From CAWFGS01 sp963815535 (GTDB lineage Bacteria; Pseudomonadota; Alphaproteobacteria; Sphingomonadales; Sphingomonadaceae), in contig CAWFGS010000003.1 in the NCBI GenBank assembly GCA_963815535.1, positions 62,001 through 126,000 on the forward strand: a DNA stretch of 64,000 nt, in the 5' to 3' direction. Shown here piece after piece: positions 1 to 14,610 of the stretch; position 1 is the first letter of the stretch, and each line of letters starts with the position of its first letter. The notes under the pieces were generated by a model, which saw only the letters and a program-made list of their open reading frames with translations, was not told the origin of the DNA and did no database searches. The translations under genes were made by a program, and so were the position numbers.

Positions 1-1182
1 GGTTCCGGCGCGAAACAAGAAAATCTGAACGGCCGCCGCCGCCGCCTGTCCGTTACCGACGAAAACGCCCGCAGCGATTATCTGGTGGATGTGCCGCTGC
101 CCGGCGCGGACCCCTATGCCGCCGACTACACGCCCGACACGGCGGCCATCGATCCCGCGCAAGACCAGGTGTTCAAGCCGGCGTTCGATGCTGCCAGCGA
201 TACAAATAACGAAGAAGCTTTGGATTTGACCACGATGGAAACCGCCCCGACATTCGAAACGAACTTCGTGGCAGACGACGCCGACGCCGTGGCCGAGTTT
301 GCCGCGCAAACCGCAGAACTGGCGAATGTCGCGCAGCCTGCGCCCCATCATACCGCACCTGACGGCTCATCGTTGAACGACCTCGACATGGTCGCGTTGG
401 TCGAACGGTTTGCCCATGCGCTGAAATCCCATCGCGACCGCGAGGAAACGGCGCGCGCCGAAGCGGAAGCACAAGAGCGAGACCGTGCCGAAGCTGCCGC
501 GCGCGAAGCCGATGCACCGCTCAACCTGCCGTCCTTCGGTTCCCTCGCTGCAACCGATGCGTCATCACAGAACGCTGCCGCATCTTCACCCGCTCCGAAC
601 CCGAAGGTCGAGGCGGAGCCCACCCCCGATTTCGCCGCATTGAGCGCAATTCCCGATTTCCTGCGCCCGATCGCCGCCGACAATGGCGGGCTGGACGGCG
701 ACACCCATGATGATGATGACGACGATGTGTTGGATCTGTCCTTCCCTTCCTTCGCCGCTCCGCCGGAATCGGTCAGTGACAATGGCAGCGACGATGGTGA
801 CAGCGATGACGATATCGCCGCACAGGATGAACCGGGCGCTGCGTTTCTCCTGTCAATGCCGTCGCGCAGTCAGCCGCCGCGCGAATTCGTGCGGATCGAG
901 GATGGCGACATTGATGACGCCGACGTCGGCGAAGACGCCTTGCCCGAATCCGTGGTCGTGTTCCCGAATGCGGAGAAGTCGGCTTCGCGGCCACCCGAAC
1001 CGGTGGAATTCACGCCCGAACATACGCAGATCGCGAACATACCCGCAACCATCGACGATGAAACCGATGCCACTCCCGCATCGCCGACCCCCATGTTCCA
1101 AAGTACGCAACGCCCGGCCCCCAGTGAAACGGAACAGGCGCTTCGCAATGCGCTGGAAAAACTGCAACGCATGAGCGGGTAG
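1..1182 (+). CDS. C-terminal part of an acidic, Ala/Asp-rich protein of unknown function (5' end outside window)
   Basis: The frame is open from the first base to a TAG at 1180-1182, so the gene starts upstream of the window; an internal GTG at 85 is not needed as a start. The visible part of about 393 codons is low in complexity: Ala, Asp, Glu and Pro dominate, with an Asp run near nt 710-730 and a second Asp/Ser-rich acidic stretch near 780-830. A short Arg/Glu/Ala-rich stretch around nt 425-510 could be a charged helix or coiled coil. The last residues (ALEKLQRMSG) form a possible amphipathic helix. I see no signal peptide, membrane segment or catalytic motif. It could be the disordered tail of a larger regulatory or sensor protein, but nothing here proves that. 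It ends 222 nt before gltB on the same strand. Confidence 0.7.
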   Translation, partial: GSGAKQENLNGRRRRLSVTDENARSDYLVDVPLPGADPYAADYTPDTAAIDPAQDQVFKPAFDAASDTNNEEALDLTTMETAPTFETNFVADDADAVAEFAAQTAELANVAQPAPHHTAPDGSSLNDLDMVALVERFAHALKSHRDREETARAEAEAQERDRAEAAAREADAPLNLPSFGSLAATDASSQNAAASSPAPNPKVEAEPTPDFAALSAIPDFLRPIAADNGGLDGDTHDDDDDDVLDLSFPSFAAPPESVSDNGSDDGDSDDDIAAQDEPGAAFLLSMPSRSQPPREFVRIEDGDIDDADVGEDALPESVVVFPNAEKSASRPPEPVEFTPEHTQIANIPATIDDETDATPASPTPMFQSTQRPAPSETEQALRNALEKLQRMSG

Positions 1183-1225
1183 TTACGATTTGCGTCACAT
1201 AGATGCCCTTCGGTTCGGGCAAAGC

Positions 1226-1253
1226 ATTATTGCCTGTTCGCAGTTGCAATAAT
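1226..1253. promoter_or_regulatory. Perfect 8-bp inverted repeat upstream of gltB
   Basis: ATTATTGC (1226-1233) and GCAATAAT (1246-1253) are perfect inverted repeats separated by 12 nt. They sit in the 222-nt gap before gltB, about 150 nt upstream of its start. The A+T-rich arms stand out in a G+C-rich background. This may be an operator for a dimeric regulator or a weak hairpin ending the upstream transcript. No T-tract follows, so a simple intrinsic terminator is less likely. Confidence 0.4.
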
Positions 1254-1273
1254 CACTTCATGTCGGCAATGCC

Positions 1274-1324
1274 GTTCCAAACGACATAAAACCTGCGTCC
1301 CCGCGCAGAATGGTGTTTGGAAAC
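1274..1324. repeat. Second inverted repeat in the gltB leader
   Basis: GTTCCAAAC (1274-1282) is repeated in inverted form as GTTTGGAAAC (1315-1324), differing by one extra A, with a 32-nt spacer. It lies 80-130 nt upstream of the gltB start, a position suited to promoter control. Function unknown. Confidence 0.3.
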
Positions 1325-1404
1325 GCAAGGCTCACCCCGTCGCCCCTTCCCCCACAAGGGTCGCGTGCGAAGGTCATGGCCACTGACAGGAATGGAGCCG
1401 CCCG

Positions 1405-6066
<4,662 letters not shown>

Positions 6067-6092
6067 TGGATATTACCCCATTCACTCCCAAC

Positions 6093-6171
6093 CGTCATCC
6101 CAGCGAAAGCTGGGATCGTTACCGATCATGCGCCACACTTGCGACCGATCCCAGCGTTCGCTGGGATGACG
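6093..6171. repeat. REP-like paired palindrome between gltB and gltD
   Basis: Two 26-bp units, 6093-6118 and 6146-6171, are inverted copies of each other with one mismatch. Each unit is itself a hairpin: an 8-bp stem ATCCCAGC/GCTGGGAT with loop GAAA in the first and GTTC in the second. A 27-nt spacer separates them. The design resembles the dispersed GTCATCCC...GGGATGAC palindromes common in alphaproteobacterial intergenic regions. It probably folds in the gltBD transcript as two hairpins or one long stem. Confidence 0.75.
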
Positions 6172-6199
6172 GGTTACATTTCAAACGGACTGACACATA

Positions 6200-7636
6200 A
6201 TGGGTAAGGAAACGGGATTTCTGGAATTCGACCGGCGCGAACGGGATTATCTCGCGCCCGAAGACCGGCTGAAAAACTATCGCGAATTCACGGCGACCCC
6301 GCCGGAAGACGAGCTGAAATCGCAGGCCAGCCGCTGCATGAATTGCGGCATTCCCTATTGCCACAATGGCTGCCCGGTGAACAACATCATCCCGGACTGG
6401 AACCACCTCGTCTATGAAGGCGACTGGAAGAACGCGCTCGCGGTCCTCCATTCCACCAACAATTTCCCCGAATTCACCGGCCGCATCTGCCCCGCCCCGT
6501 GCGAAGCGGCCTGCACGCTCAACATCACCGACAATCCGGTGACCATCAAAAGCATCGAACAGGCCATCATCGATCGCGGCTGGGACGAAGGGTGGGTCGT
6601 GCCCATGCCGCCCGAAACCAAGACCGGCAAGTCGGTGGCGGTCGTCGGCTCCGGCCCCGCCGGCCTGTCATGCGCGCAGCAGCTCGCACGGGCCGGCCAT
6701 GCCGTGACCGTGTTCGAAAAATCGGACCGGCTGGGCGGTTTGCTGCGATACGGCATCCCCGATTTCAAGATGGAAAAACACCTCATCAACCGCCGCGCCG
6801 TTCAGATGGAGGCGGAAGGGGTGCAGTTCAAAACCAGCAAGGAAGTGGGCGTCGATATCTCCTTCGCCAGCTTGCAGGACAATTTCGATGCCGTGGTGCT
6901 GGCGGGCGGCGCGGAAAATGCGCGGCGGATGGATATACCCGGCGCGGAACTGAACGGCGTGCGCCTGGCGATGGAATTCCTCAGCCAGCAGAACAAACGC
7001 AATGCGGGCGACGACGAACTGCGTGCCGCCCCGCGCGGCACGCTGACCGCAACGGACAAGCATGTGGTAGTGATCGGCGGCGGCGATACGGGCAGCGATT
7101 GCGTCGGCACGTCCAACCGGCAGGGCGCTGCCAGCGTGACCCAATTGGAAATCATGCCGCAGCCGCCTGAAAAAGAAGACAAGGCGCTGACCTGGCCCAA
7201 CTGGCCGCTGAAAATGCGGACCAGTTCCAGCCATCAGGAGGGGGCGAACCGCGATTTCGCCGTGCTGACCAAACGCGTGATCGGGACGGATGGCGATGTC
7301 ACCGGGCTGGAATGCGTGCGCGTCGAATGGCGCGATGGCGCGATGGAGGAAGTCGCGGGCAGCGAGTTCACTTTGAAAGCCGACCTGATCTTGCTCGCCA
7401 TGGGCTTCGTCGGGCCGTTGAAGGCGGGTCTGCTCGATCAGTCGGCGGTGGCGTTGACGGATCGCGGCAATGTCCATGCCGACACGTTCAGCTATCGCAC
7501 CAGCGCCGACAACGTATTCGCATGCGGCGACATGCGGCGCGGGCAAAGCCTGGTCGTGTGGGCCATCCGCGAAGGACGCCAGGCGGCGCGCGCAGTGGAC
7601 GAGGCGCTGATGGGCGCGACCACTCTGCCGCGATGA
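6200..7636 (+). CDS. gltD: Glutamate synthase (NADPH), small (beta) subunit
   Basis: Oxidises NADPH and passes electrons through FAD and iron-sulfur clusters to GltB. The 478 aa are the normal length. The N-terminal iron-sulfur domain has two cysteine groups: Cys46, Cys49, Cys54, Cys58 and Cys97, Cys101, Cys105. Next comes an FAD-binding GSGPAG loop (about 150-156) and a second dinucleotide fold with GGGDTG (about 291-296) for NADPH. The late motif [11 protein letters not shown] is the usual FAD-contacting segment of this family. ATG at 6200 starts the conserved MGK N-terminus. It lies directly downstream of gltB. The ung gene converges on it from the minus strand about 100 nt beyond its stop. 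Confidence 0.97.
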   Translation: MGKETGFLEFDRRERDYLAPEDRLKNYREFTATPPEDELKSQASRCMNCGIPYCHNGCPVNNIIPDWNHLVYEGDWKNALAVLHSTNNFPEFTGRICPAPCEAACTLNITDNPVTIKSIEQAIIDRGWDEGWVVPMPPETKTGKSVAVVGSGPAGLSCAQQLARAGHAVTVFEKSDRLGGLLRYGIPDFKMEKHLINRRAVQMEAEGVQFKTSKEVGVDISFASLQDNFDAVVLAGGAENARRMDIPGAELNGVRLAMEFLSQQNKRNAGDDELRAAPRGTLTATDKHVVVIGGGDTGSDCVGTSNRQGAASVTQLEIMPQPPEKEDKALTWPNWPLKMRTSSSHQEGANRDFAVLTKRVIGTDGDVTGLECVRVEWRDGAMEEVAGSEFTLKADLILLAMGFVGPLKAGLLDQSAVALTDRGNVHADTFSYRTSADNVFACGDMRRGQSLVVWAIREGRQAARAVDEALMGATTLPR

Positions 7637-7735
7637 TGTTCAAAGGGTAGGTTCGTTCGTTCGTGAGGGGATGAGGGGGTGCGAAGACCTTGCTTCACTT
7701 GCAAACGATGGGCGCGCAAAACACGACGAGGCGCG

Positions 7736-8426
7736 CTACACGGCGCACCAATCCACCCCGCCCCGCCCCGCACTTTCCAAAAACGCATTCGCCCGACTGA
7801 ACGGTTTCGATCCGAAAAACCCCCGCCGGGCCGATAGGGGGCTGGGATGCACGGATCGCAGCACCAGATGCGGGCCATCGTCGGACAAACCCGCCACCTG
7901 CCCCATTTTGGCTTGCGCGTGATTGCCCCACAGGACGAAAACCGTGGGCACGTCGCGCGCGGCGACGGCGGCGACCACCGCATCGGTGATCGCTTCCCAG
8001 CCGCGTTTCGCATGGCTGCCCGCGCGGCCGTCCTCCACCGTCAACGTCGTGTTGAGCAGCAGCACGCCCGATCCCGCCCAAGCGGTCAGATCGCCATGCG
8101 CGGGGACGGCGCAGCCGATATCGTCCGCCAGTTCGCGATAGATATTCCGCAAGCGACGGCGGCACGCGCACTCCGGCAGGGACGGAGAAAGCCAGCCCAT
8201 GCGCCTGCCCCGGCCCGTGATAGGGATCCTGCCCCAATATCACGACCTTCACGCCGTCCAGCGGCGTCAGTTCCAGCGCGCGCAACCGCGATCCTGCGGG
8301 CGGATAGATCGCCTTGCCCGCCGCTTCTTCCGCCCGAAGCCAACCGCCCAGCCGCCGCGCCTGCTCCGCCGCCAGCGCAGGTTCCAGCGCGCCGCGCCAG
8401 CTTTCGGGAATGGCATCCTCGTTCAT
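7736..8426 (-). pseudogene. ung: Uracil-DNA glycosylase, frame broken by one extra base
   Basis: Family 1 UDG removes uracil from DNA to start base excision repair. The N-terminal part (ATG at 8426, [10 protein letters not shown]) carries the catalytic-Asp motif [18 protein letters not shown] and runs to VRVPPSL. The rest is in another frame: [33 protein letters not shown] and the conserved [14 protein letters not shown] loop. The junction lies at about 8149-8154, where CTTGCGG in coding sense has one base too many between PPS and RNIY. Both halves are fully conserved, so the break is recent or a sequence error. Repaired length is about 229 aa, as expected. Convergent with gltD, divergent from rnd. 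Confidence 0.88.
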
Positions 8427-8467
8427 CGCCCTTCCCCTCCCCCGCCGCAGCGCGTAGGGCAAGCGGC

Positions 8468-9085
8468 ATGACCGTACATTTCCACGAAGAAGACTTGCCC
8501 GCCGATGTGCTTGCGCCCGGACCCGTTGCCGTCGATACCGAAACGATGGGCCTCGTCACCCGGCGCGACCGGTTGTGCGTCGTGCAGATCAGCGACGGCG
8601 GGGGCGACGAACATCTGGTTCGCTTCGCAAACGGCAGCGATTACGCCGCGCCCAATCTGAAAGCCGTGCTGGCCGATCCGGCGCGAGTGAAGCTGTATCA
8701 TTTCGCGCGGTTCGACCTGGCCGCGATCGAATATTATATGGGCGTGATGGCCGCGCCGGTGTTCTGCACCAAAATCGCCAGCAAGATGGTCCGCACCTAC
8801 ACCGATCGGCACGGATTGAAGAATCTGGTTCAGGAGCTGTTGGGCGAAGACATGTCAAAACAGCAGCAATCCTCGGATTGGGGGGCGGACGACATCTCTG
8901 CGGCGCAGCGCGATTATGCAGCGTCCGACGTGCGTTTCCTGCACCGGATGAAGGATATATTGCAGGTTCGGCTGGAACGCGAAGGGCGCAGCGAACTGGC
9001 GCAGGCATGTTTCGATTTCCTGCCCACTCGCGCCCGGCTCGACATTGCGGGATGGGCGGAACAGGATATTTTCAGCCACATGTAA
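8468..9085 (+). CDS. rnd: Ribonuclease D, single exonuclease domain
   Basis: 3'-5' exoribonuclease of the DEDDy class, acting on tRNA and other RNA 3' ends. At 205 aa it contains only the exonuclease domain; the C-terminal HRDC domains of the enterobacterial enzyme are absent, as is common for alphaproteobacterial versions. The catalytic residues are visible: DxE in VDTETMG, Asp in FARFDLAAI, and the Y-x3-D motif in [13 protein letters not shown] at 8468 gives the conserved start [10 protein letters not shown]. lptC starts 33 nt downstream on the same strand, so rnd-lptC-lptA probably form an operon. Confidence 0.93.
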   Translation: MTVHFHEEDLPADVLAPGPVAVDTETMGLVTRRDRLCVVQISDGGGDEHLVRFANGSDYAAPNLKAVLADPARVKLYHFARFDLAAIEYYMGVMAAPVFCTKIASKMVRTYTDRHGLKNLVQELLGEDMSKQQQSSDWGADDISAAQRDYAASDVRFLHRMKDILQVRLEREGRSELAQACFDFLPTRARLDIAGWAEQDIFSHM

Positions 9086-9118
9086 GGTGGCCTCTAGAAC
9101 AACGGGCAAACGACAGCA

Positions 9119-9784
9119 GTGACCGATACGATCCGATCAGAAACCGTGCAGGCAACCGCGCGTCGCAGCGCGCGGCAACGCTTCGCCGCGCCCGGCGGGT
9201 CGCACGATCGGCTGGTCAAACTGCTCGGTGCGGTCCTGCCGATGGGGGTCGGGGTGCTGGCCGCCCTGATGCTGATCACGCCCTTGTCCCCGCGCGGTGA
9301 GGTCAGCTTCCTGCTCGACCGGAACAAGGTCGCGATGATCGACGAACGCGCCAGCGTGTCCAATGCCATGTATCGCGGGCGCGACGACATCGGGCGGCCG
9401 TTTTCGATCATGGCGGGCGATGCGGTGCAGAAATCGCAGGCGGAAGGGATCGTGCGGATGGAAGATATGATCGCGCGCATCCTGCTGCCGGAAGGGCCGG
9501 CGCGGCTGGCGGCGCCTGCGGGCAGTTACGCCCTGACGCCGCAACTGATGAACGTCGATGGCGACGTTCGGCTGACCACGGCGGATGGGTACAACATGGT
9601 GGCGCGCGGCGTCTCCGTCGATCTGGCGGCGCAGGAAATGCGCGGGCGCAACGGGGTCAGCGGAATGATACCGGCAGGCACATTCCGCGCGGACCGGATG
9701 CGCGGCGATCTGGCGGCACGGACCATCGTGCTGGATGGCAACACCAGGGGCCGCATGGTCCCCGGCAAATTGAGGGCACCGTAA
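9119..9784 (+). CDS. lptC: LPS export protein LptC
   Basis: Bitopic inner-membrane protein that receives LPS from the LptBFG extractor and hands it to LptA. The start is GTG at 9119. A cytoplasmic segment of about 35 residues is followed by one membrane span (about 32-53) and a periplasmic beta-jellyroll domain, giving 221 aa. The stop TAA overlaps the ATG of lptA (TAATG), which means tight translational coupling. Identification rests on topology, the pattern of the periplasmic domain and the neighbouring lptA. Confidence 0.85.
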   Translation: MTDTIRSETVQATARRSARQRFAAPGGSHDRLVKLLGAVLPMGVGVLAALMLITPLSPRGEVSFLLDRNKVAMIDERASVSNAMYRGRDDIGRPFSIMAGDAVQKSQAEGIVRMEDMIARILLPEGPARLAAPAGSYALTPQLMNVDGDVRLTTADGYNMVARGVSVDLAAQEMRGRNGVSGMIPAGTFRADRMRGDLAARTIVLDGNTRGRMVPGKLRAP

Positions 9785-10350
9785 TGGCGCGACTGACGAC
9801 GACTGCTTTGCGTTCGGCCACGATCGGCTTCGTCGCGACGATCGCGGGCTTCGGCGGACTGCACGCCTATGCGCAGGGGATCGCCGCGCACAATTCGCGC
9901 GCGCCGGTGGATTTCGCCGCATCGCGCACCGAATGGCAGGATCGTGAAAACCGCGTCATCCTGTCGGGCAATGTCGATATCACGCAAGCCGGATTGCGCC
10001 TGCAATCGGCGCGCACCATCCTGACCTATACCGATGCCGGATCGCTCGAAATACAGCGCATCATGGCCACCGGCGGCGTGCGTGTGTCGCGCGGCAGCGA
10101 AGTCGCGACGGGCGACGCGGCGGTGTATGATTTCAACCGGCGCATCATCACGATGGCAGGCAATGTCCGGCTGCGGCGCGGGGGCGATACGCTGAATGGC
10201 GGGCGGCTGACCATCGATCTGGTCAGCGGCGTATCCAGCGTGGACGGCGCGGCCAGCGGATCGTCGGCCATCGTGGACGAGGCGGATGGGCGGATCGGCA
10301 CCGCCAACGGCAATGGCCGCGTGACCGGGCGGTTCTCCGTCCCGCAGTGA
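9784..10350 (+). CDS. lptA: LPS transport periplasmic protein LptA (OstA-like)
   Basis: Periplasmic bridge protein carrying LPS from LptC to the outer membrane LptDE. It has 188 aa with a signal peptide ending near LHAYAQG (about 1-31). The beta-jellyroll repeat pattern of OstA domains is clear: NRVILSGNVDI, GVRVSRGSEVATGDAAVYD and ITMAGNVRLRRGGDTLNG. Its start overlaps the lptC stop. lptB, which often follows lptA, is absent: holA converges from the minus strand 19 nt downstream. Confidence 0.92.
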   Translation: MARLTTTALRSATIGFVATIAGFGGLHAYAQGIAAHNSRAPVDFAASRTEWQDRENRVILSGNVDITQAGLRLQSARTILTYTDAGSLEIQRIMATGGVRVSRGSEVATGDAAVYDFNRRIITMAGNVRLRRGGDTLNGGRLTIDLVSGVSSVDGAASGSSAIVDEADGRIGTANGNGRVTGRFSVPQ

Positions 10351-10372
10351 TCCGTTCGGCGTTCGGGGATCA
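10348..10372. terminator. Inverted repeat spanning both stop codons of lptA and holA
   Basis: TGATCC (10348-10353) and GGATCA (10367-10372) pair across a 13-nt loop. The left arm holds the lptA stop and the right arm holds the holA stop. The short stem could act as a weak bidirectional terminator at this convergent junction. There is no T-tract, so this is tentative. Confidence 0.3.
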
Positions 10373-11413
10373 GCGTTTGGGCGCGGCGGCGCGCGTAATT
10401 TCCGCCAGACCCTGCGACAGCAGCATTTGCGCCGACTGGCTGTTGGCGAGCAGCGACTGGTGCAGCCCCATCAGCTTGGCGACCAGCCGTTCCAGCCGCT
10501 TGCCGCGCCAACGCTGCAATTGATCGGTCAGATCGCCCGCATCGCGAAAGAAGATCCGCCGCGCATCCTTTTCCCCTTGCATGAACCGTTCGACATCGCC
10601 GCGTGTGCCCAGCCGCGCCGCCAGCTGCGCCAGTTGCGCCGCCCGCCGTTCGAACGCCAGCAGCACGCCGACGGGGTTCAGCGACAGATCGCGCATCCGC
10701 CGCAGCTCGTCGTCCAGCTGCGCCGTCCGGCCCGACAGGACGGCGTTGATCAGGGGCGCGAAGCCATCCTCCTCGCTGCCTGCGCCGACCGCTTCGTAAG
10801 CGGCGGCGTCGGCGGCACGGGGCGCCTGGGGGCTGGCATCGCAATACAGCGCCAGCTTGGTCACTTCGGACTGCGCGACCCGCACATCCAGCTTGGCCCC
10901 GGCCGCGATCCGGTCGGCCAGATCGCCGCTCAGCTTCAGCCCCGCCGCATCGGCCATCGCGCGCACGGACTGGCGCACGCTGCCAAGGTCGGGCGGATAG
11001 AACATGGCGACCACGGCATCCTTGCGCTTATCGAGCAGTTTCGCCGTGCGCGATTTGTCCGTCGCGGCGGTGGCCACGATCACGACCGGGCATCCCGCAG
11101 CGCCGCCGGCATCGCCGGTTTCCAGCATCGCCTTCACCGCATCATGCGCGTCGTCGCCCGTGGCCCGCACCCAGATGTGGCGGGCATCGCCGAACAGCGA
11201 TGTCGTGCGCGCCTCGTCCCCCAGAGCGGCGGGGTCGCGGCGAAGGTCTGCGCCCGACAGTTCGATCCGTTCGCCAGCATCGGGGAACTGTTCGACGATG
11301 TGAGAGGCCGCCGCGATCGCGCCGCCTTCATCGGGGCCGCACAGGAAGAAGATGCCGCATTCCGCCGCCAGCCTGGCGCTTTGCCCGCGAATGGATTTCT
11401 GCGCGACTTTCAT
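10370..11413 (-). CDS. holA: DNA polymerase III subunit delta
   Basis: Subunit of the clamp loader that opens the beta clamp. The 347 aa match the family. The N-terminal segment has the typical IFFLCGPDEGG, in place of a canonical Walker loop as in other delta subunits. The C-terminal part holds the helical collar region (AAQLAQLAARLG). ATG at 11413 is preceded by the lptE stop, 24 nt away. holA is therefore the last gene of a leuS-lptE-holA operon, an arrangement common in alphaproteobacteria. Confidence 0.93.
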   Translation of the reverse strand: MKVAQKSIRGQSARLAAECGIFFLCGPDEGGAIAAASHIVEQFPDAGERIELSGADLRRDPAALGDEARTTSLFGDARHIWVRATGDDAHDAVKAMLETGDAGGAAGCPVVIVATAATDKSRTAKLLDKRKDAVVAMFYPPDLGSVRQSVRAMADAAGLKLSGDLADRIAAGAKLDVRVAQSEVTKLALYCDASPQAPRAADAAAYEAVGAGSEEDGFAPLINAVLSGRTAQLDDELRRMRDLSLNPVGVLLAFERRAAQLAQLAARLGTRGDVERFMQGEKDARRIFFRDAGDLTDQLQRWRGKRLERLVAKLMGLHQSLLANSQSAQMLLSQGLAEITRAAAPKR

Positions 11414-11437
11414 ATCGGCACGACTGGCAAAAAGGGC

Positions 11438-11926
11438 CTATTGCCGTTCACGCAGGGTCTTCGCCAGATCGATCACGATGCGGTCCGCAATATCGACCGC
11501 CAGGCGTTCCAGCGCAGTCTGTTCCGCCGCGATGGTGGCATATTCGCTCGACACGACGTCGATCCCGGCATCGCTGCCCGCCGTCGCATCGTGCACGATG
11601 TCCCCGGTGGCGATATCGACCAGTTGATAGCGGGCGCGCAGAGTGCGGCGTTCCCGCCCGACGGTGTCGTCGCTCAACACGCCCAGCGCATCCAGCTGAT
11701 CGTCCAGCCGCACATCCAGCCGATATTGCGGGCTTTGCGTGCCCCCGCCCAACCTATCGTTGAGCGCATTGCGAACCAGCCAGCCCGACCGTTCGGGAAT
11801 GGCGGGAACCTCGATCGATCCCAACCCTTGCGCCACGACGCCGCTGCCCCCGCCGCCATAGAGCGGTTGCAGCGCGCACCCCGGCAGCAGGGCGCAGGCG
11901 GCCAGGATGGCGAACGCCCGCATCAT
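11438..11926 (-). CDS. lptE: LPS assembly lipoprotein LptE
   Basis: Outer-membrane lipoprotein that plugs the LptD barrel and helps insert LPS. It has 162 aa with a lipobox (LPGC) giving an acylated Cys near residue 16. The conserved start of the mature domain, LQPLYGGG, is typical of alphaproteobacterial LptE. Its start codon overlaps the leuS stop (ATGA), so translation is coupled to leuS, and holA follows 24 nt later. A second in-frame ATG immediately after the first makes the start uncertain by one residue. Confidence 0.9.
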   Translation of the reverse strand: MMRAFAILAACALLPGCALQPLYGGGGSGVVAQGLGSIEVPAIPERSGWLVRNALNDRLGGGTQSPQYRLDVRLDDQLDALGVLSDDTVGRERRTLRARYQLVDIATGDIVHDATAGSDAGIDVVSSEYATIAAEQTALERLAVDIADRIVIDLAKTLRERQ

Positions 11927-14457
11927 GTCACGATATTCACAAGCCGATCCGGCACGACGATGACTTTCCTGATTTGGGCTCCATCGACCGAACGCTGCAC
12001 CTTTGCGCTGGCGAGCGCAAGCGCCTCGACCTCGTCTTTCGCCAGCCCTTTGGCCACGGTCAGCGTGTCGCGCAATTTGCCCTTGTGCTGGACGGCGATG
12101 GTCACTTCGTCATCGATCAGGAATGCGGGATCGACCGTCGGCCAGGGCGCGTCGGCGATCAGGCCGTCCATTCCGGCATCGTGCCAGGCTTGTTCCGCCA
12201 AATGCGGCATCATCGGGCTGACCAGCAGCAAGGCGGTGCGGATCGCCGCATTCCGGCTGGCGGAGGGTGCGGCCTTTTCGATGGCGGCAGTCAGTTCGTA
12301 CAGGCGCGCGACCGCCTTGTTGAACGACAGCGCCTCGATATCCTCGGCCACGGCCGCGATGGTCTGGTGAGTCTTGCGTAGCAGCGCCTTGTCGGCAACG
12401 TCGTCGTCGCCCGACGCGCTGGCATCGTGCGCGTCGAACAGCCGCCACAACCGCTGGACGAAGCGCCAGCACCCTTCGATCCCCGCTTCGGACCATGGCA
12501 GATCGCGTTCCGGCGGGCTGTCGGACAGCATGAACCACCGCACCGCATCCGCGCCATATTGCGCCACGATGGTATCGGGATCGACGACGTTCTTCTTCGA
12601 TTTCGACATCTTGGTGACGCGGCCTGCGGTGACCGGCGAACCATCTTCGATCGCCACCCAGTTGCTACCATCGTTTCGCACCTGTGCCGGTGAGAGGAAA
12701 CTGCCATCGCCAAGCTGATACGTCTCATGCGTCACCATCCCTTGCGTGAACAGGCTGGCGAAGGGTTCGGCGAAATCCAGCTTGCCGATATGCTGCAAGG
12801 CGCGCGTCCAGAACCGGGCATAGAGCAGATGCAGGATCGCATGTTCGACGCCGCCGATATATTGTTCGACCGGCAGCCATTGGGCGACTTCCGCCGCATC
12901 GAACGGCCGGTCGGCGGGCTGACTAGCGAAACGTAGGAAATACCACGACGAATTGACGAACGTGTCGAGCGTGTCGGTTTCGCGCACCGCCGCGCCGCCG
13001 CATTCGGGGCAAGTGGTGTGCTTCCAGGTCGGGTGACGATCGAGCGGGTTGCCCGGCTGGTCGAAGCTGACATCGTCGGGCAGTTCGACGGGCAACTGCG
13101 CCTTGGGCACGGGAACCACGCCGCAACCCCCATCCTGTCCGGCGCAATGCACGAACGGGATCGGCGTCCCCCAGTAACGCTGCCGCGACACGCCCCAATC
13201 GCGCAGCCGCCAGACGGTCTTGCCCGTGCCGCTGCCTTGCGCCTCGATCTTCGCGATGACGGCAGCTTTGGCATCATCGACGGTCATGCCATCCAGGAAC
13301 TGCGAATTGACGAGCAAGCCTTCGCCCGTTTCCGCCTCCGTCATAGGGGCGCGGGCATCGTGCCCGTCGGCGGCGACCACGCGCATGATCGGCAGGCCGT
13401 ATTTGGTCGCAAATTCGAAATCGCGCTGGTCGTGCCCCGGCACGCCCATGACCGCGCCGGTCCCGTAATCCATCAGTACGAAATTCGCGATATAGACGGG
13501 CAGCCGCACATCCGGATCGAGCGGATGCTGCGCCGTGATGCCGGTGTCGAAACCCAGCTTTTCCGCCGTTTCCAGTTCCGCCGCCGTGGTGCCGCCCGCC
13601 TTGCACACAGCGATGAAATCGCGCGCCTCGGCGCTGCGCTCGGCGACGCCCTGTGCAATCGGATGGTCGGCGGCGACGGCCACGAAGCTGGCGCCGAAAA
13701 TGGTATCGGGCCGGGTGGAGTAAACTTCGACCTTACCGCCATCCGACAGCGCGAACGCGAACTGCAGCCCTTGCGATTTGCCGATCCAGTTTTCCTGCAT
13801 CAGCCGCACCTTGTCGGGCCAGTTTTCCAATTCGCCCAGCCCGGACAGCAGATCGTCGGCGAAATCGGTGATCTTCAGGAACCACTGGTTCAGCTTGCGC
13901 CGTTCCACCGTGGCCCCGCTGCGCCAGCCCTTGCCGTCGATGACCTGCTCGTTCGCCAGCACGGTGTGATCGATGGGATCCCAGTTCACTTCCGCCTGTT
14001 TGCGAGTGACCAGCCCCGCTGCGTACAGATCGACGAACAGCGCCTGTTCGTGGCCGTAATATTCGGGATCGCAGGTGGCGAATTCGCGCGTCCAGTCCAG
14101 CGCGAAGCCGATCTTCTTCAGCTGCGCTTTCATGTGGGCGATGTTGTCGCGCGTCCACCCGCCGGGATGCACACCCTTTTCCATCGCGGCGTTTTCCGCC
14201 GGCATGCCGAACGCGTCCCACCCCATCGGGTGCAACACCTCGTGCCCGGTCATCCGTTTGTACCGGGCCAGCACGTCGCCCATCGTGTAATTGCGAACGT
14301 GGCCCATGTGAATGTATCCCGATGGGTAGGGAAACATTTCCAGCACATAGCTTTTGGGTTTGGGCGAATGGCTGTCGGCGGCAAACGTGCCCGCATCGTC
14401 CCAGGCCGCCTGCCAGCGCCCATCGGCGGCGGCGGGATCGAAACGGCTGTCTGTCAT
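11923..14457 (-). CDS. leuS: Leucine--tRNA ligase
   Basis: Class I synthetase charging tRNA-Leu in the cytoplasm. The 844 aa are of normal length. The HIGH-type motif is HMGH at residues 50-53, and KMSKS is at 616-620. Between them lies the CP1 editing domain, with a zinc-binding-like segment (CPECGG). I chose the ATG at 14457 ([15 protein letters not shown]), the conserved N-terminus; the frame is open 33 codons further upstream without a family match. It overlaps lptE by 4 nt. The DUF3576 lipoprotein gene ends 153 nt upstream. Confidence 0.97.
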   Translation of the reverse strand: MTDSRFDPAAADGRWQAAWDDAGTFAADSHSPKPKSYVLEMFPYPSGYIHMGHVRNYTMGDVLARYKRMTGHEVLHPMGWDAFGMPAENAAMEKGVHPGGWTRDNIAHMKAQLKKIGFALDWTREFATCDPEYYGHEQALFVDLYAAGLVTRKQAEVNWDPIDHTVLANEQVIDGKGWRSGATVERRKLNQWFLKITDFADDLLSGLGELENWPDKVRLMQENWIGKSQGLQFAFALSDGGKVEVYSTRPDTIFGASFVAVAADHPIAQGVAERSAEARDFIAVCKAGGTTAAELETAEKLGFDTGITAQHPLDPDVRLPVYIANFVLMDYGTGAVMGVPGHDQRDFEFATKYGLPIMRVVAADGHDARAPMTEAETGEGLLVNSQFLDGMTVDDAKAAVIAKIEAQGSGTGKTVWRLRDWGVSRQRYWGTPIPFVHCAGQDGGCGVVPVPKAQLPVELPDDVSFDQPGNPLDRHPTWKHTTCPECGGAAVRETDTLDTFVNSSWYFLRFASQPADRPFDAAEVAQWLPVEQYIGGVEHAILHLLYARFWTRALQHIGKLDFAEPFASLFTQGMVTHETYQLGDGSFLSPAQVRNDGSNWVAIEDGSPVTAGRVTKMSKSKKNVVDPDTIVAQYGADAVRWFMLSDSPPERDLPWSEAGIEGCWRFVQRLWRLFDAHDASASGDDDVADKALLRKTHQTIAAVAEDIEALSFNKAVARLYELTAAIEKAAPSASRNAAIRTALLLVSPMMPHLAEQAWHDAGMDGLIADAPWPTVDPAFLIDDEVTIAVQHKGKLRDTLTVAKGLAKDEVEALALASAKVQRSVDGAQIRKVIVVPDRLVNIVT

Positions 14458-14610
14458 GAATGCCTGCCAGTCATATTGTGCGTTGTTATCATGCGCCCCG
14501 ATTTCGCGCGGATATGGCAGAGTTCGCGGCGACCATCGAAATCGCGAACGCCGCAAGCGGACGGCACGGCGACGAAAGGCGGTGCGATGTGCAGGCCGAA
14601 CTCGGCCCGA

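Noticed and set aside
7650..7670. Short TTCG triplication after gltD as a possible microsatellite
   Set aside because: Only three units, within the range expected by chance at this base composition.
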